Shown one piece after another: positions 27,325-35,871 of a stretch of DNA of 59,889 nt. The stretch's first letter is position 1. Every line of letters begins with the position of its first letter. A model generated the notes under the pieces. It worked only from the letters and a program-made list of their open reading frames with translations. It was not told the DNA's origin and made no database searches. The DNA lies in NCBI GenBank assembly GCA_016194985.1, contig JACQAK010000176.1, forward strand, positions 1-59,889, in the 5' to 3' direction. This stretch comes from Bacteroidota bacterium (GTDB lineage: Bacteria > Bacteroidota > Bacteroidia > B-17B0 > Aurantibacillaceae). Position numbers and translations under genes: made by a program.

Positions 27325-28587
27325 TTATTCTTTGAGTATTTTTCGGGTGAGTTTTTTATTATCACTCAGTTGAACAGTTATAAAGTATATTCCGGAAGTT
27401 AAAAAATCAGTATTTATAGTATGTTTTTCCTGATGGATGTTGCTTTCGCTGCACACCACCCGTCCAAACATATCTTGTATAGTTAATGAACTTATAAAAG
27501 AAGTATGAGCAACCACCAATTGGTTTGAAAAGGGAATAGGATAAACGCCTAATCCATTTAGGATATATTGTTCGGAAATTCCGGTAGGCAAATTCACACA
27601 GTCGATTCTTTTGTATGTGGAATCATACAGGGCAGATTTCCAAACGGCATCTTTTTCAGAAATCGTTTTCCATTCTACCCATCCCAAACCCACATAATTA
27701 TTAACAGAATCAATAATCGTGGTAAGCCTGCTCACAAAATTTGTTTTATATACATCACGACAATTAAATTGAATAACCTGAGTGTAAAATTCTGTGTTAG
27801 GATAAACACCATAATGCACGTTTCTGAAAATTTTACCTAACTCTCGTATGAGTCGCTGTTCGCTTGTAGAATCGTGCAATACCATAGAACAACCATTTCC
27901 CTGAATTCGTAATCGCTGATTATTGTTTGACGTTGGAGTAGCCGCATTATTAGTATCTAGTGTTGGCTTATAGGTACCAAAAAAATTCATGTCGTTATGA
28001 GTTCCGGCCTTATAGCTTCCTCCCCATAATACATTTGGTTTCCAGGCGCCGGAAGTTGAAAAAGCAGTTCCCTGTTCGCCCGCTTCTAAACTTGGCCAGT
28101 TGGAATGATTTTGTAAACCATCTACCTTAAATCCACCAACATTTTTTCTATTAGTGGCCCCTAAAGAATCATGTAAATGAGCAATATCTGAATAATTATA
28201 ATACTTTCCAAAAGCGGTTCCGGGATACTTCCCTTCATGACTGTGAGGATCACATTCAATATTGGGAGAATCATCCATCCATTTAACCAGATTGACATTG
28301 GATGTGGCTGCTGTTTTCAAATCCCACTTTAAGCAACCCAGTAAAAACTTCACATCAGATTGAAAATTATATTTGGCATTTTTGGCTATGACCATATCAG
28401 CTACCTGCTTGATATATTTGAATGCTGTATCGTAATCGTTTCTGGAAGAAGGGTTGTCATAATTCAGTTCACCTGTACCGCTGGTTTCGTTGTGAGAATT
28501 TAAATGGATATATACTTTCGGGGTTTGACTAAGCAGTAAGCTGCAACTAAAAAACGAAGTTAGGGCTGTTAAGTAGATTTTTTTCAT
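27325..28587 (-). CDS. Secreted T9SS protein with a deacetylase/hydrolase-like N-terminal domain
   Basis: A 420-residue exported protein. The signal peptide ends near LLSQ. The domain at 22-330 begins with KVYIHLNSHNETSGTGE and contains IECDPHSHEGKYPG and GYSDIAHLHDS-like His clusters (YNYSDIAHLHDS). This recalls polysaccharide-deacetylase or metallohydrolase barrels, where such His and Asp residues bind metal. The type A sorting domain closes the protein (GVYPIPFSNQLVVAHTS, SGIYFITVQLS, KILKE). The enzymatic role is an inference; only the T9SS tail is certain. Confidence 0.75.
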   Translation of the reverse strand: MKKIYLTALTSFFSCSLLLSQTPKVYIHLNSHNETSGTGELNYDNPSSRNDYDTAFKYIKQVADMVIAKNAKYNFQSDVKFLLGCLKWDLKTAATSNVNLVKWMDDSPNIECDPHSHEGKYPGTAFGKYYNYSDIAHLHDSLGATNRKNVGGFKVDGLQNHSNWPSLEAGEQGTAFSTSGAWKPNVLWGGSYKAGTHNDMNFFGTYKPTLDTNNAATPTSNNNQRLRIQGNGCSMVLHDSTSEQRLIRELGKIFRNVHYGVYPNTEFYTQVIQFNCRDVYKTNFVSRLTTIIDSVNNYVGLGWVEWKTISEKDAVWKSALYDSTYKRIDCVNLPTGISEQYILNGLGVYPIPFSNQLVVAHTSFISSLTIQDMFGRVVCSESNIHQEKHTINTDFLTSGIYFITVQLSDNKKLTRKILKE

Positions 28588-28721
28588 ATATATATATTTT
28601 AAAGAGATTTAAAAAAACAAAGATGAAAGGACCCAAATGTTAAAGTATTGAAAAAATGCAATAATTATACCATAGACAAACAAATAACAATTTTCTAACA
28701 ATCTTCACCTATTTTTTTAAT

Positions 28722-28729
28722 TACATTTG
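28722..28729 (+). promoter_or_regulatory. Possible Bacteroidota -7 promoter element
   Basis: TACATTTG fits the Bacteroidota housekeeping consensus TAnnTTTG exactly and ends four bases before the ATG at 28734. If it is used, the mRNA would be nearly leaderless. I see no convincing -33 TTTG at the standard spacing. Confidence 0.3.
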
Positions 28730-28733
28730 CCAT

Positions 28734-29744
28734 ATGTATAAATGTATTTCTATTCTATTGTTTTTTAACCTAACGGTTAGTTTTGCTCAAACTAAAAGCC
28801 CAATAACTGTGGCATTTTATAATTGCGAAAATTTTTTCGATACCAAAGATGATCCCAATAAAAAGGATGATGAATATCTGCCGGAATCCCCTATGAAATG
28901 GGACGAAACACGCTTTATGAATAAATTACATAAAGTAGCTCAGGTATTGGATTCAACCGTAGCAGGTCCGGGCTTACCTAATTTAGTAGGATTGGTTGAA
29001 GTAGAAAATAAAGAAGTGTTGGAAGAATTGGTTTCTAAATCCGAATTAAAAGCAACACCTTATGGCGTACTTTGTACAGACAGTCCGGATGAACGAAGTA
29101 TCGACTGCGGTTTACTATATGATAAATCGGTTTTCACGTTGGTTGATTTTAAAGAACTAAATGCAACTAACCCTTCGTTGGGCGATTATAAAACGCGTAA
29201 CATTTTATTTGCTACCTTAAAAGCTACCAATGGAGATGTGATATATGTATTTGTAAATCACTGGCCAAGCCGCAGAGAAGGAGAAAAAGAATCGGAGCCA
29301 CGTCGTGTTTTTGCAGCCGAACAGGTAAGAACAAAAATTAACGAGTTACAAAAGAAAGACCCTAAAGCAAAAGTGATTGTGATGGGTGATTTTAATGATC
29401 ATCCGGATAATAACAGCATTTTAAATACTTTAAAAGCGAGTGATGCACCAAAAGATAAAGGTGATTTATATAACGCTTTTCAAACACTGGACAGAGAAAA
29501 ACAAGGAACCCATTATTTTGATAAAGAATGGCGCGTGCTTGATCAGATCATTGTTTCTCAGGGCTTTATCGGAGCTAAAAAAGGCTACAAATTTGAGCCT
29601 AAAAATGCCCACATTTTGCGCAAAGATTTTGTGTTGTATAAGAACCCGAAAACAGGAGAAGAAAGACCTAACAGAACGTATAGCGGAGAGAAGTATTTTA
29701 ATGGTTACAGCGACCATTTATCCATTTACATCACTCTGGATTGA
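28734..29744 (+). CDS. Endonuclease/exonuclease/phosphatase family protein, exported
   Basis: A 336-residue protein with a signal peptide ending near VSFAQ. It shows the EEP fold motifs in order: FYNCENFFD, LVGLVEVENKEVLEEL (metal-binding Glu), YVFVNHWPSRREGE (catalytic His), VIVMGDFNDHPDN (Asp/Asn) and NGYSDHLSIYITL (terminal Asp-His). These would hydrolyse phosphodiesters or phosphomonoesters in a Mg-dependent way. The export signal points to extracellular nuclease or phosphatase use. Its 3' end overlaps the convergent gene by 19 bases. Confidence 0.9.
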   Translation: MYKCISILLFFNLTVSFAQTKSPITVAFYNCENFFDTKDDPNKKDDEYLPESPMKWDETRFMNKLHKVAQVLDSTVAGPGLPNLVGLVEVENKEVLEELVSKSELKATPYGVLCTDSPDERSIDCGLLYDKSVFTLVDFKELNATNPSLGDYKTRNILFATLKATNGDVIYVFVNHWPSRREGEKESEPRRVFAAEQVRTKINELQKKDPKAKVIVMGDFNDHPDNNSILNTLKASDAPKDKGDLYNAFQTLDREKQGTHYFDKEWRVLDQIIVSQGFIGAKKGYKFEPKNAHILRKDFVLYKNPKTGEERPNRTYSGEKYFNGYSDHLSIYITLD

Positions 29745-30160
29745 TTCTTTTTATCAGAGACTTTCAGTTGTTCAAAGCACCAGGCTTCTGCATCTTCATG
29801 TGTGTTAAATAATTTGGAGGGATTAACCGGCTTGTTTATTTTCAAATAAAAATTGGCAATCAGTCTTTGTGCCAATGATTTTACAATAAATGCATTACAG
29901 ATCTTTGGAAATACATGTTGGTTTTGTTTTGAATACATATTGCCTTCTGTTGTAAACACAACCGAACCATCTTCCACGTAATAAATAAACGGGTAAGCAA
30001 CCCCATCCACCATTTCTCTGAATTTTTCGAAAAGTACTTTTAACGCATCAGGATCAAGCTCTTTGCGTTTCTTGAATAAAACCCTGATAATACCATCACT
30101 GCACATGGATATATCAGCCGTATCCGTTTCTCCTTTTTTTATAACAATATAGCTTGACAT
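29726..30160 (-). CDS. Conserved small soluble protein (STAS-like fold suspected)
   Basis: A 144-residue cytosolic protein without a signal or membrane segment. Alternating strands and helices (SYIVIKKGETDTADISMC, PFIYYVEDGSVVF, NAFIVKSLAQRLIANFYLK, LFNTHEDAEAWCFEQLK) resemble a small family in Bacteroidota with a STAS/SEC14-like alpha/beta layout. I do not know a function. It is convergent with the EEP gene and divergent from pepP. Confidence 0.65.
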   Translation of the reverse strand: MSSYIVIKKGETDTADISMCSDGIIRVLFKKRKELDPDALKVLFEKFREMVDGVAYPFIYYVEDGSVVFTTEGNMYSKQNQHVFPKICNAFIVKSLAQRLIANFYLKINKPVNPSKLFNTHEDAEAWCFEQLKVSDKKNQSRVM

Positions 30161-30211
30161 TTAAAAAAAAAGTATATTAGTACAAACAAATATAATAAAT
30201 TAATCGACAAA

Positions 30212-31501
30212 ATGAAATATTCTGCCATAAAAAAAGACTTATTCATCGATAATCGTAAGAATTACGTCAAACACTTAAAACCAAATTCACTCGCCCTGTT
30301 CGTTAGCAATGATATATTGCCTACCAATGCCGACGGCTCTTTTGGTTTTGTTCAAAACAGTGATTTATTCTATTTGTCGGGCATTGACCAGGAAGACACC
30401 ATCTTAATGATTTTTCCGGATGTAAAAGACGGAAAACACAAAGAAGTATTATTTATTAAAGAAACCAGTGAACTGATTGCTGTGTGGGAAGGCGCTAAGC
30501 TGACCAAAGAACAGGCAAAAGAAGCAAGCGGTATTGAAAATATTTATTGGTTTCACGAATTCGACAAAGTGTTTAAAGGCTTTGTATTTCAGGCAGAGAA
30601 TATTTACCTGAACAGTAATGAGCATACCCGTCGTTATATTGATATGGAAACAGCAGAAATGCGTTTCAATAAAAAGATCAAAGAACAATTCCCGCTTCAT
30701 ACCATTCAGCGTTCAGCCCCTATTATGCATCGTATTCGCGCAATCAAACACCCGATTGAAGTAGAGCAAATTCAACAGGCATGTAACATTACCGAAAAAG
30801 GATTTCGTCGCTTATTAAGTTTTGTGAAACCCGGCGTGATGGAATATGAAATTGAAGCAGAATTAATTCATGAATTTGTCCGTAACAGAAGCCGTGGCTT
30901 TGCTTACGGGCCTATTGTTGCCAGTGGTGCAAACGCCTGCGTATTGCATTATGTTGATAACAATAAAGCCTGTAAAGATGGAGATGTTATTCTATTGGAC
31001 GTAGCGGCCGAATATGCTAACTATGCCAGTGATATGACGCGTGCTATTCCTGTAAACGGAAAATACACCCCTCGTCAAAAAGAAGTATATAATGCTGTTT
31101 TACGTGTCATGAAAGCTGCTACAAAAATGCTAGTGGTTGGTAATACATTTGAAAAATACAACAAAGCAGTTGGCGATTTGATGACGGAAGAGTTATTGCA
31201 ATTAGGATTAATAAAATCAGAGGAAGTAAAAAATCAAAATCCGGCCTGGCCTGCTTATAAAAAATATTTCATGCATGGCACCTCTCACTTTTTAGGATTA
31301 GATGTGCATGATGTTGGTTTTTTTGCAGAACCAATGCAGGCAGGCATGGTGTTTACCTGCGAACCCGGAATTTATATTCCGGAAGAAGGGTTAGGTATCC
31401 GTTTAGAGAATAATATTTTGATCACTCCTTCAGGAAATGATGATTTAATGAAAAACATTCCTTTGGAAGCGGATGAAATTGAAGCTTTAATGAATAAGTA
31501 A
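30212..31501 (+). CDS. pepP: Xaa-Pro aminopeptidase (aminopeptidase P)
   Basis: A 429-residue metallopeptidase that removes an N-terminal residue before proline. The N-terminal creatinase-like domain (1-170) includes NSDLFYLSGIDQEDTIL. The pita-bread catalytic domain carries the dinuclear metal ligands: Asp in VILLDVAAEYANYASDMTRA, His in FMHGTSHFLGLDVHD, and Glu in FTCEPGIYIPEEGLGIRLEN. The length is normal and there is no signal peptide, so it is cytosolic. It is a single gene. Confidence 0.95.
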   Translation: MKYSAIKKDLFIDNRKNYVKHLKPNSLALFVSNDILPTNADGSFGFVQNSDLFYLSGIDQEDTILMIFPDVKDGKHKEVLFIKETSELIAVWEGAKLTKEQAKEASGIENIYWFHEFDKVFKGFVFQAENIYLNSNEHTRRYIDMETAEMRFNKKIKEQFPLHTIQRSAPIMHRIRAIKHPIEVEQIQQACNITEKGFRRLLSFVKPGVMEYEIEAELIHEFVRNRSRGFAYGPIVASGANACVLHYVDNNKACKDGDVILLDVAAEYANYASDMTRAIPVNGKYTPRQKEVYNAVLRVMKAATKMLVVGNTFEKYNKAVGDLMTEELLQLGLIKSEEVKNQNPAWPAYKKYFMHGTSHFLGLDVHDVGFFAEPMQAGMVFTCEPGIYIPEEGLGIRLENNILITPSGNDDLMKNIPLEADEIEALMNK

Positions 31502-31593
31502 TCCAATTCCTATCCTCCTCTGGAGGGGGCAGATTTTATTACAAAAACACTTGAAAATCAACAACTTAATCCTAAAAGAGACCCCTTTTGGGT

Positions 31594-31601
31594 TACCTTT
31601 G
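31594..31601 (+). promoter_or_regulatory. Possible -7 promoter element before the second ECF sigma gene
   Basis: TACCTTTG fits TAnnTTTG and lies 34 bases before the sigma ATG at 31636. A clear -33 element is missing. Confidence 0.25.
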
Positions 31602-31635
31602 GCCTTTTGAGGTATTAACATTAACAAAAGACTTT

Positions 31636-32193
31636 ATGTCGAAAGTAGCGTACACAGACCTTGAATTTATTGAAGGGCTCAAGCATAACAACGATGCGGT
31701 GTTGCGCGCTTTATACAAAAAGTATTATAACCTCGTTCTTAAATATGTTGTAAACAATAGTGGCAACAGCGAAGTGGCAGCCGATATTTATCAGGAAACA
31801 ATTATTGTTGTTTATGAAAATGTGCAAAAGCCAAACTTCGAATTAAATTGCCAGCTTCAAACTTTTATTTTTTCGATTGCCAAACGCCTTTGGTTAAAGC
31901 AATTGAGAGGTAGTGGCCATTTGGCCCGCTTTAAAGAAGATGAGGAAAATGAAGTGGTAGATGTAACCGATGAAATAACAGATCATCTGAAAAAAGAGTC
32001 GGACATTGAGAAAATGAATGCCTGCATGGAGGAACTTGGAGAGCCATGTAAAACACTATTAAAAGACTTCTACGTGTATAAGTTAAGCATGGATGAAATA
32101 TCTGAAAAATTTGGATATACCAATTCGGACAATGCCAAAACACAGAAGTATAAATGTTTACAACGATTGAAACGGTATTTTTTTGAAAACTAG
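31636..32193 (+). CDS. ECF RNA polymerase sigma factor
   Basis: Starting at the ATG at 31636 gives 185 residues; the longer open frame from 31588 begins with a TTG and non-family sequence. Region 2 (KNNDAVLRALYKKYYNLVL-like, ADIYQETIIVVYENV, LQTFIFSIAKRLWLKQLR) and region 4 (EPCKTLLKDFYVYKLSMDEI, DNAKTQKYKCLQRLKRYF) are recognisable. It is followed after 20 bases by a membrane protein with a short anti-sigma-like N-terminus and a protease domain, so the two are almost certainly cotranscribed. Confidence 0.9.
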   Translation: MSKVAYTDLEFIEGLKHNNDAVLRALYKKYYNLVLKYVVNNSGNSEVAADIYQETIIVVYENVQKPNFELNCQLQTFIFSIAKRLWLKQLRGSGHLARFKEDEENEVVDVTDEITDHLKKESDIEKMNACMEELGEPCKTLLKDFYVYKLSMDEISEKFGYTNSDNAKTQKYKCLQRLKRYFFEN

Positions 32194-32213
32194 ATATAGA
32201 AAGGGTAAAAGAG

Positions 32214-33305
32214 ATGAGAGCAACAGAATTATTTGATAATTACATTTTTGGAACGCTAAGTGCTGAAGAGAAAACAGAATTTGAAACACGCTTAAAAACT
32301 GATTCGGAATTTGCTATTGCTTTTGAGAAGCATAAGATCCTGATTGAAGGGATTAATCAACACGAACAACGCACGCACTTAAAACAAATTTTATCAACCA
32401 TTCACAAGCAGGAGTTTGGAAATGAGGCAAAAATTGTATCCATCAAAGAAGAAACCTTCATTAAAAAACACGGGAAAACATTTGCGGTTGCCGCTTCTGT
32501 AGCAATTATTGCAGTCATCAGTACAGTTACTATTTTAAGTACAGGCGGCTATTTATTAAAGCAACAAAGTAATGCCATTACAGATTTGAAACGTGATGTT
32601 ACGGAATTAAAATATTCTCAGGATGCTATTATTGAAGGAATTAAGGTAGCGGCCAGAAAACCTTCAAGATCTTATGTTCCTGCAAATGTAGAAGGAACGG
32701 GATTTGCCATCAATAACAAAGGTTATTTTATTACCAGCTACCACATGGTTAAAAATGCCGATTCCGTTTTTGTTACTAATAATGTATTAGACAGGGCATC
32801 AGCTAAATTAATAGCCAGCGAGCCATCTTTGGATATTGCGATTTATAAAATTGAGAACATAGATGCGATTAAGAATCTGGCTTTCCCTTTTTCATTTAAA
32901 GAAAGTACTTCAGAGATTGGAGATAAAATCTTTACCTTAGGTTATCCACGTAGAGATGCGGTTTATGGAGAAGGTGCATTAAGTTCTATGACCGGATTTA
33001 ATAATGACACTACCATGTATCAGATCTCTATTCCTGTTAACCCCGGAAATAGCGGAGGTCCTTTGATGGATGAGCAAGGGAATATTATTGGGATTATCCG
33101 TGGTAAACAAAGTTCTGCCGAAGGTACCGGATTTGCTATCAAGTCTAATTTCATCAAACAAACTATTGATAATTTGGAAAATGATTCATTGAAAAAAGAG
33201 TTGGGGTTGGTTACCAAAAAATCTAATTTAAGAGGATTAAAGCGTAGCGAGCAAATCAAAAAAATGCAGCCGTTTGTATTTAATGTGATGGTTTATAAAA
33301 AATAA
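32214..33305 (+). CDS. Membrane protein: anti-sigma-like N-terminus fused to a trypsin-like (HtrA-type) serine protease domain
   Basis: A 363-residue protein. Residues 1-85 are cytosolic and start LFDNYIFGTLSAEEKTEFE, the helical pattern of Bacteroidota anti-sigma factors (no zinc motif). One membrane helix spans about 88-112, a short coiled coil follows, and residues 158-330 are an S1C protease core. The catalytic triad is complete: H177 in FITSYHMVKNA, D207 in PSLDIAIYKI, S280 in NPGNSGGPL. No PDZ domain is present. With the sigma gene 20 bases upstream, a cis-encoded sigma/anti-sigma pair with a periplasmic protease sensor is likely; whether it cleaves itself or a partner is unknown. Confidence 0.85.
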   Translation: MRATELFDNYIFGTLSAEEKTEFETRLKTDSEFAIAFEKHKILIEGINQHEQRTHLKQILSTIHKQEFGNEAKIVSIKEETFIKKHGKTFAVAASVAIIAVISTVTILSTGGYLLKQQSNAITDLKRDVTELKYSQDAIIEGIKVAARKPSRSYVPANVEGTGFAINNKGYFITSYHMVKNADSVFVTNNVLDRASAKLIASEPSLDIAIYKIENIDAIKNLAFPFSFKESTSEIGDKIFTLGYPRRDAVYGEGALSSMTGFNNDTTMYQISIPVNPGNSGGPLMDEQGNIIGIIRGKQSSAEGTGFAIKSNFIKQTIDNLENDSLKKELGLVTKKSNLRGLKRSEQIKKMQPFVFNVMVYKK

Positions 33306-33380
33306 ACAGGAGAGTGTTAAATCGTATTATTTAATGGGGTGTTAAATACTTTGTTTATCTTTATTCTCTAAACAATTTTT

Positions 33381-34085
33381 ATGTCGCATCTTTCACAACT
33401 TTTCACAGAAATTGGAGGGCAGTTTATAACACCTGAAGCAGAATTAATTGAGAAATTAAAACACGTTAAAGCCTTTGTATTTGACTGGGACGGTGTGTTT
33501 ACAGATGCCGGCAAAGATCATTTATTACAAAGCCGTTTTAATGAAGCAGATAGCATGGGTACAAATCTATTGAGGTTTTCGTATTATTTGCATCACAAAA
33601 CCATTCCGGTTACTGCTATCATTTCGGGAGAAAAAAACAGCGCCGCTTTTACGTTTGTTGATAGAGAAAGATTTCACGCTTCTTATTCAAAATTTGCTAA
33701 TAAGTTGGATGCTACTAATCATTTATGTAATACCTATAATTTACAACCAAAAGAAATTTGTTTTGTGTTTGATGATGTGTTGGATTTAAGTTTGGCAGAA
33801 GTCTGCGGTGTAAGGATTTTCATTCAGCGTAAAGCCAATCCTTTGTTGAATGAGTATGTTATTAAACATTTTTTAGCGGATTATGTAACCGGCGCATCCA
33901 GTGGAGAGTCGGCTGTTCGGGAAGCCTGTGAATTACTGATTGGATTAAGCGGAAACTACAATGAAGTTATTACAGAGCGGAAAATTTTTTCTGACACATA
34001 CGCTCAGTATTTGAGCTTACGTAAAGCTACAAACCCTGTTTATTATACAACGCAGGATGGGATTATTATAGAAACTAAACCATAA
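33381..34085 (+). CDS. HAD-superfamily phosphatase, KdsC-like
   Basis: A 234-residue soluble protein of the HAD superfamily. Motif I is FDWDGVF (nucleophile D35, acid D37), motif II is AIISGEK, and motif IV is VFDDVLD. The length and the missing cap match KdsC-like phosphatases that act on sugar-acid phosphates, but the substrate is not shown. A second, truncated copy of its C-terminal half lies at 35872-36183 beside a paralogue of the next gene. A terminator follows at 34106. Confidence 0.8.
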   Translation: MSHLSQLFTEIGGQFITPEAELIEKLKHVKAFVFDWDGVFTDAGKDHLLQSRFNEADSMGTNLLRFSYYLHHKTIPVTAIISGEKNSAAFTFVDRERFHASYSKFANKLDATNHLCNTYNLQPKEICFVFDDVLDLSLAEVCGVRIFIQRKANPLLNEYVIKHFLADYVTGASSGESAVREACELLIGLSGNYNEVITERKIFSDTYAQYLSLRKATNPVYYTTQDGIIIETKP

Positions 34086-34105
34086 TACATCCTGTTAAAT
34101 ACAAA

Positions 34106-34136
34106 AAGAGGCTTAACATATTATGTTAAGCCTCTT
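34106..34136. terminator. Terminator between convergent genes
   Basis: AAGAGGCTTAACATA and its complement form a 15-bp perfect stem with a 1-base spacer. It separates the HAD gene from the convergent PKD/T9SS gene. Confidence 0.75.
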
Positions 34137-34154
34137 TGCATGAAGGGCGTATGC

Positions 34155-35612
34155 TTATTTTACAAGTTTAATGGTTTTTATAGCAGTCTCTTTTTCATCA
34201 ACAATGATCAGGCTATAATAACCTTTTTCTAAGGCCGATGTATTTATAGTTTCTTCTGTTTTTTCAAGAGATTTTCGGATGACTTCCCTACCAATCGCAT
34301 CTACTATTACTGCCATATGTTTTGTTTTTGTTGACGAAACAAACTCTATATATAAAGCATCATTCATAGGATTGGGATATGCATTTAACTTAAAGTCATT
34401 GGTAGTGTTTTTTATACCTGTTACACTTTGTGGAATGACATTAATGGAACTCATTAAAAAACCTGCGGCCATTCTTTGTACGCTTGAGGAATCGCAATCA
34501 GTAGCAGAACAGGTAAGAGTTCCATTAGTATTGGTTGTTGTTAGGCAAACAGGATAATTTCCAGGTTGTGCATATTGATGAAAAGGATATTGTTGAGTTG
34601 AAGTAGTACCATCTCCAAAATCCCATAAGTATGTTAAGATTCCAGAACCTGTAGATTGATTATAACAAAAGTAGTTTCCGGGATTTGCATTATCAACAAA
34701 TAAAGTAATACTTGATGTTACTTGACATGATGGTACAACTGTTCCACCACAAGCAATGTTTACAGTTTGCATAGTGGTGTCGCAATAATTGCCATTAGAA
34801 CTGCTAGTAAGAACGATGGAATGAGTACCGTTAGATAAACTTAAACTTGGATTTGAAGCAAAACTTAAAGAAGCATACGAGTTACCGATTTTTTCACTCC
34901 AATAATATGTTAGGTTTCCGCTACCCGTTGATGTGTTTGTAAAGTGCGTAACACAATTGATATCAGTAGAATATATGTACGAAGCGTTACATGTAGGTGT
35001 AACAGGCGGCGTACAATTTATGTTTAGTATTTGTGAGGTTGAATCGCAATAAAAACCATTTGAGTATATGGCCAGGCCAATATTATTTGTACCGTTTGAT
35101 AATGCCATGGGGACAACAACATTTGTAGTAGTGCCTAAAGATATAATGGATCCACCATTGTATGAATAGTACCATTTATAACTTAGGTTTGTACCCGCTG
35201 ATGTATTAGTAAAATACGTATAACAGTTACTGGGATTTGTTGTGTAGGTAAAACTTGCATGGCACTGATCCATATTACCAAGGCAATTAATATTCAATGA
35301 ATAACTGGCATTACAATTTGGGTTTGTTTCGCTTATAGCTGTAACAACATAATTCCCATTTCTATTAAAAGAATTGTATGGAAAATAGGAATATCCCGGA
35401 ATGGTATTACCAAAATTATTGGCTATTATTCGGCCGTAGCCATCTTTAATTTGCCAATCAACATTTTGGTCGCTTGAGTAAAACCCTTTGAGACTGCAGG
35501 AACTGCTATCCCTTTTTATAACAGATAAGCTGCACTGAGCATATGCGTTACTTGCTATAAAAAGAGCTAAGCAACTTTTTAAAATAGAATTAAGTAATGT
35601 TTTTGTTTTCAT
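34155..35612 (-). CDS. Secreted Cys-rich repeat / PKD protein with T9SS type A sorting domain (copy 1)
   Basis: A 485-residue exported protein. The signal peptide ends near NAYAQ. An N-terminal domain of about 90 residues is followed by two Cys-rich modules of about 85 residues (each begins CxASFxYxTxxxxC and ends NINC), then a PKD domain (YLWDFGDGTTSTQQYPFHQY) and the sorting domain (NAYPNPMNDALYIEF, KGYYSLIIVDE, KTIKLVK). It is a paralogue of the 737-residue protein at 36342-38555. It is probably a cell-surface adhesin or coat protein; no enzyme motif is seen. Upstream lies a 21-bp-phased iteron array. Confidence 0.85.
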   Translation of the reverse strand: MKTKTLLNSILKSCLALFIASNAYAQCSLSVIKRDSSSCSLKGFYSSDQNVDWQIKDGYGRIIANNFGNTIPGYSYFPYNSFNRNGNYVVTAISETNPNCNASYSLNINCLGNMDQCHASFTYTTNPSNCYTYFTNTSAGTNLSYKWYYSYNGGSIISLGTTTNVVVPMALSNGTNNIGLAIYSNGFYCDSTSQILNINCTPPVTPTCNASYIYSTDINCVTHFTNTSTGSGNLTYYWSEKIGNSYASLSFASNPSLSLSNGTHSIVLTSSSNGNYCDTTMQTVNIACGGTVVPSCQVTSSITLFVDNANPGNYFCYNQSTGSGILTYLWDFGDGTTSTQQYPFHQYAQPGNYPVCLTTTNTNGTLTCSATDCDSSSVQRMAAGFLMSSINVIPQSVTGIKNTTNDFKLNAYPNPMNDALYIEFVSSTKTKHMAVIVDAIGREVIRKSLEKTEETINTSALEKGYYSLIIVDEKETAIKTIKLVK

Positions 35613-35687
35613 AATTTTTTATTTACAATGGAATGTAGTAAAGGTAGACTTCTTTGTCCGAACCAGCTAGCCAAAAACTTTTGAAAT

Positions 35688-35757
35688 GGTTTAACGTGCA
35701 TACTATTTAGTTATCATATATTCGCATTGAGTTATCGTATACTACTATTTAGTTATC
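35688..35757. promoter_or_regulatory. Four direct repeats at exact 21-bp spacing upstream of the copy 1 PKD gene
   Basis: AGTTATC occurs at 35709, 35730 and 35751, exactly 21 bp apart, and a weaker GGTTTAA occurs at 35688 in the same phase. TACTATTTAGTTATC is repeated exactly at 35701 and 35743. Two helical turns per repeat put all sites on one face of the DNA, as for a dimeric or LytTR-type activator. The array lies 76-145 bp upstream of the minus-strand start at 35612. Confidence 0.6.
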
Positions 35758-35813
35758 GAAACCAAATTAAACTAAAACTATGTGCATCAAGAGTGAAAAC
35801 TTATTTTAAGAGC

Positions 35814-35867
35814 CTAAAACTTTACTCACAATTTTTTAGGATTAATTTCCTTTTGTGGTTTTAGAAG
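35814..35867 (-). pseudogene. Decayed 3' end of a paralogue of the zincin-like gene at 40950-42377
   Basis: Read on the minus strand, 35867-35814 gives LLKPQKEINPKKL, a stop in place of Trp, then VKF and a stop. The intact gene ends LLKIQKEINPKKLWVTF. All but two of the other residues match and both stretches end at a stop, so this is a gene remnant, broken off at its 5' side where the HAD fragment begins. Confidence 0.75.
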
Positions 35868-35871
35868 GTTA

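Noticed and set aside
31588-31635. Upstream TTG start of the second ECF sigma factor
   Set aside because: The added residues are not sigma-like and the region holds a possible -7 promoter element.
35688-35757. CRISPR array or replication iterons
   Set aside because: The repeats are 7-15 bases long at a 21-bp period with no unique spacers, there are no cas genes, and no initiator gene is nearby; an operator array fits better.
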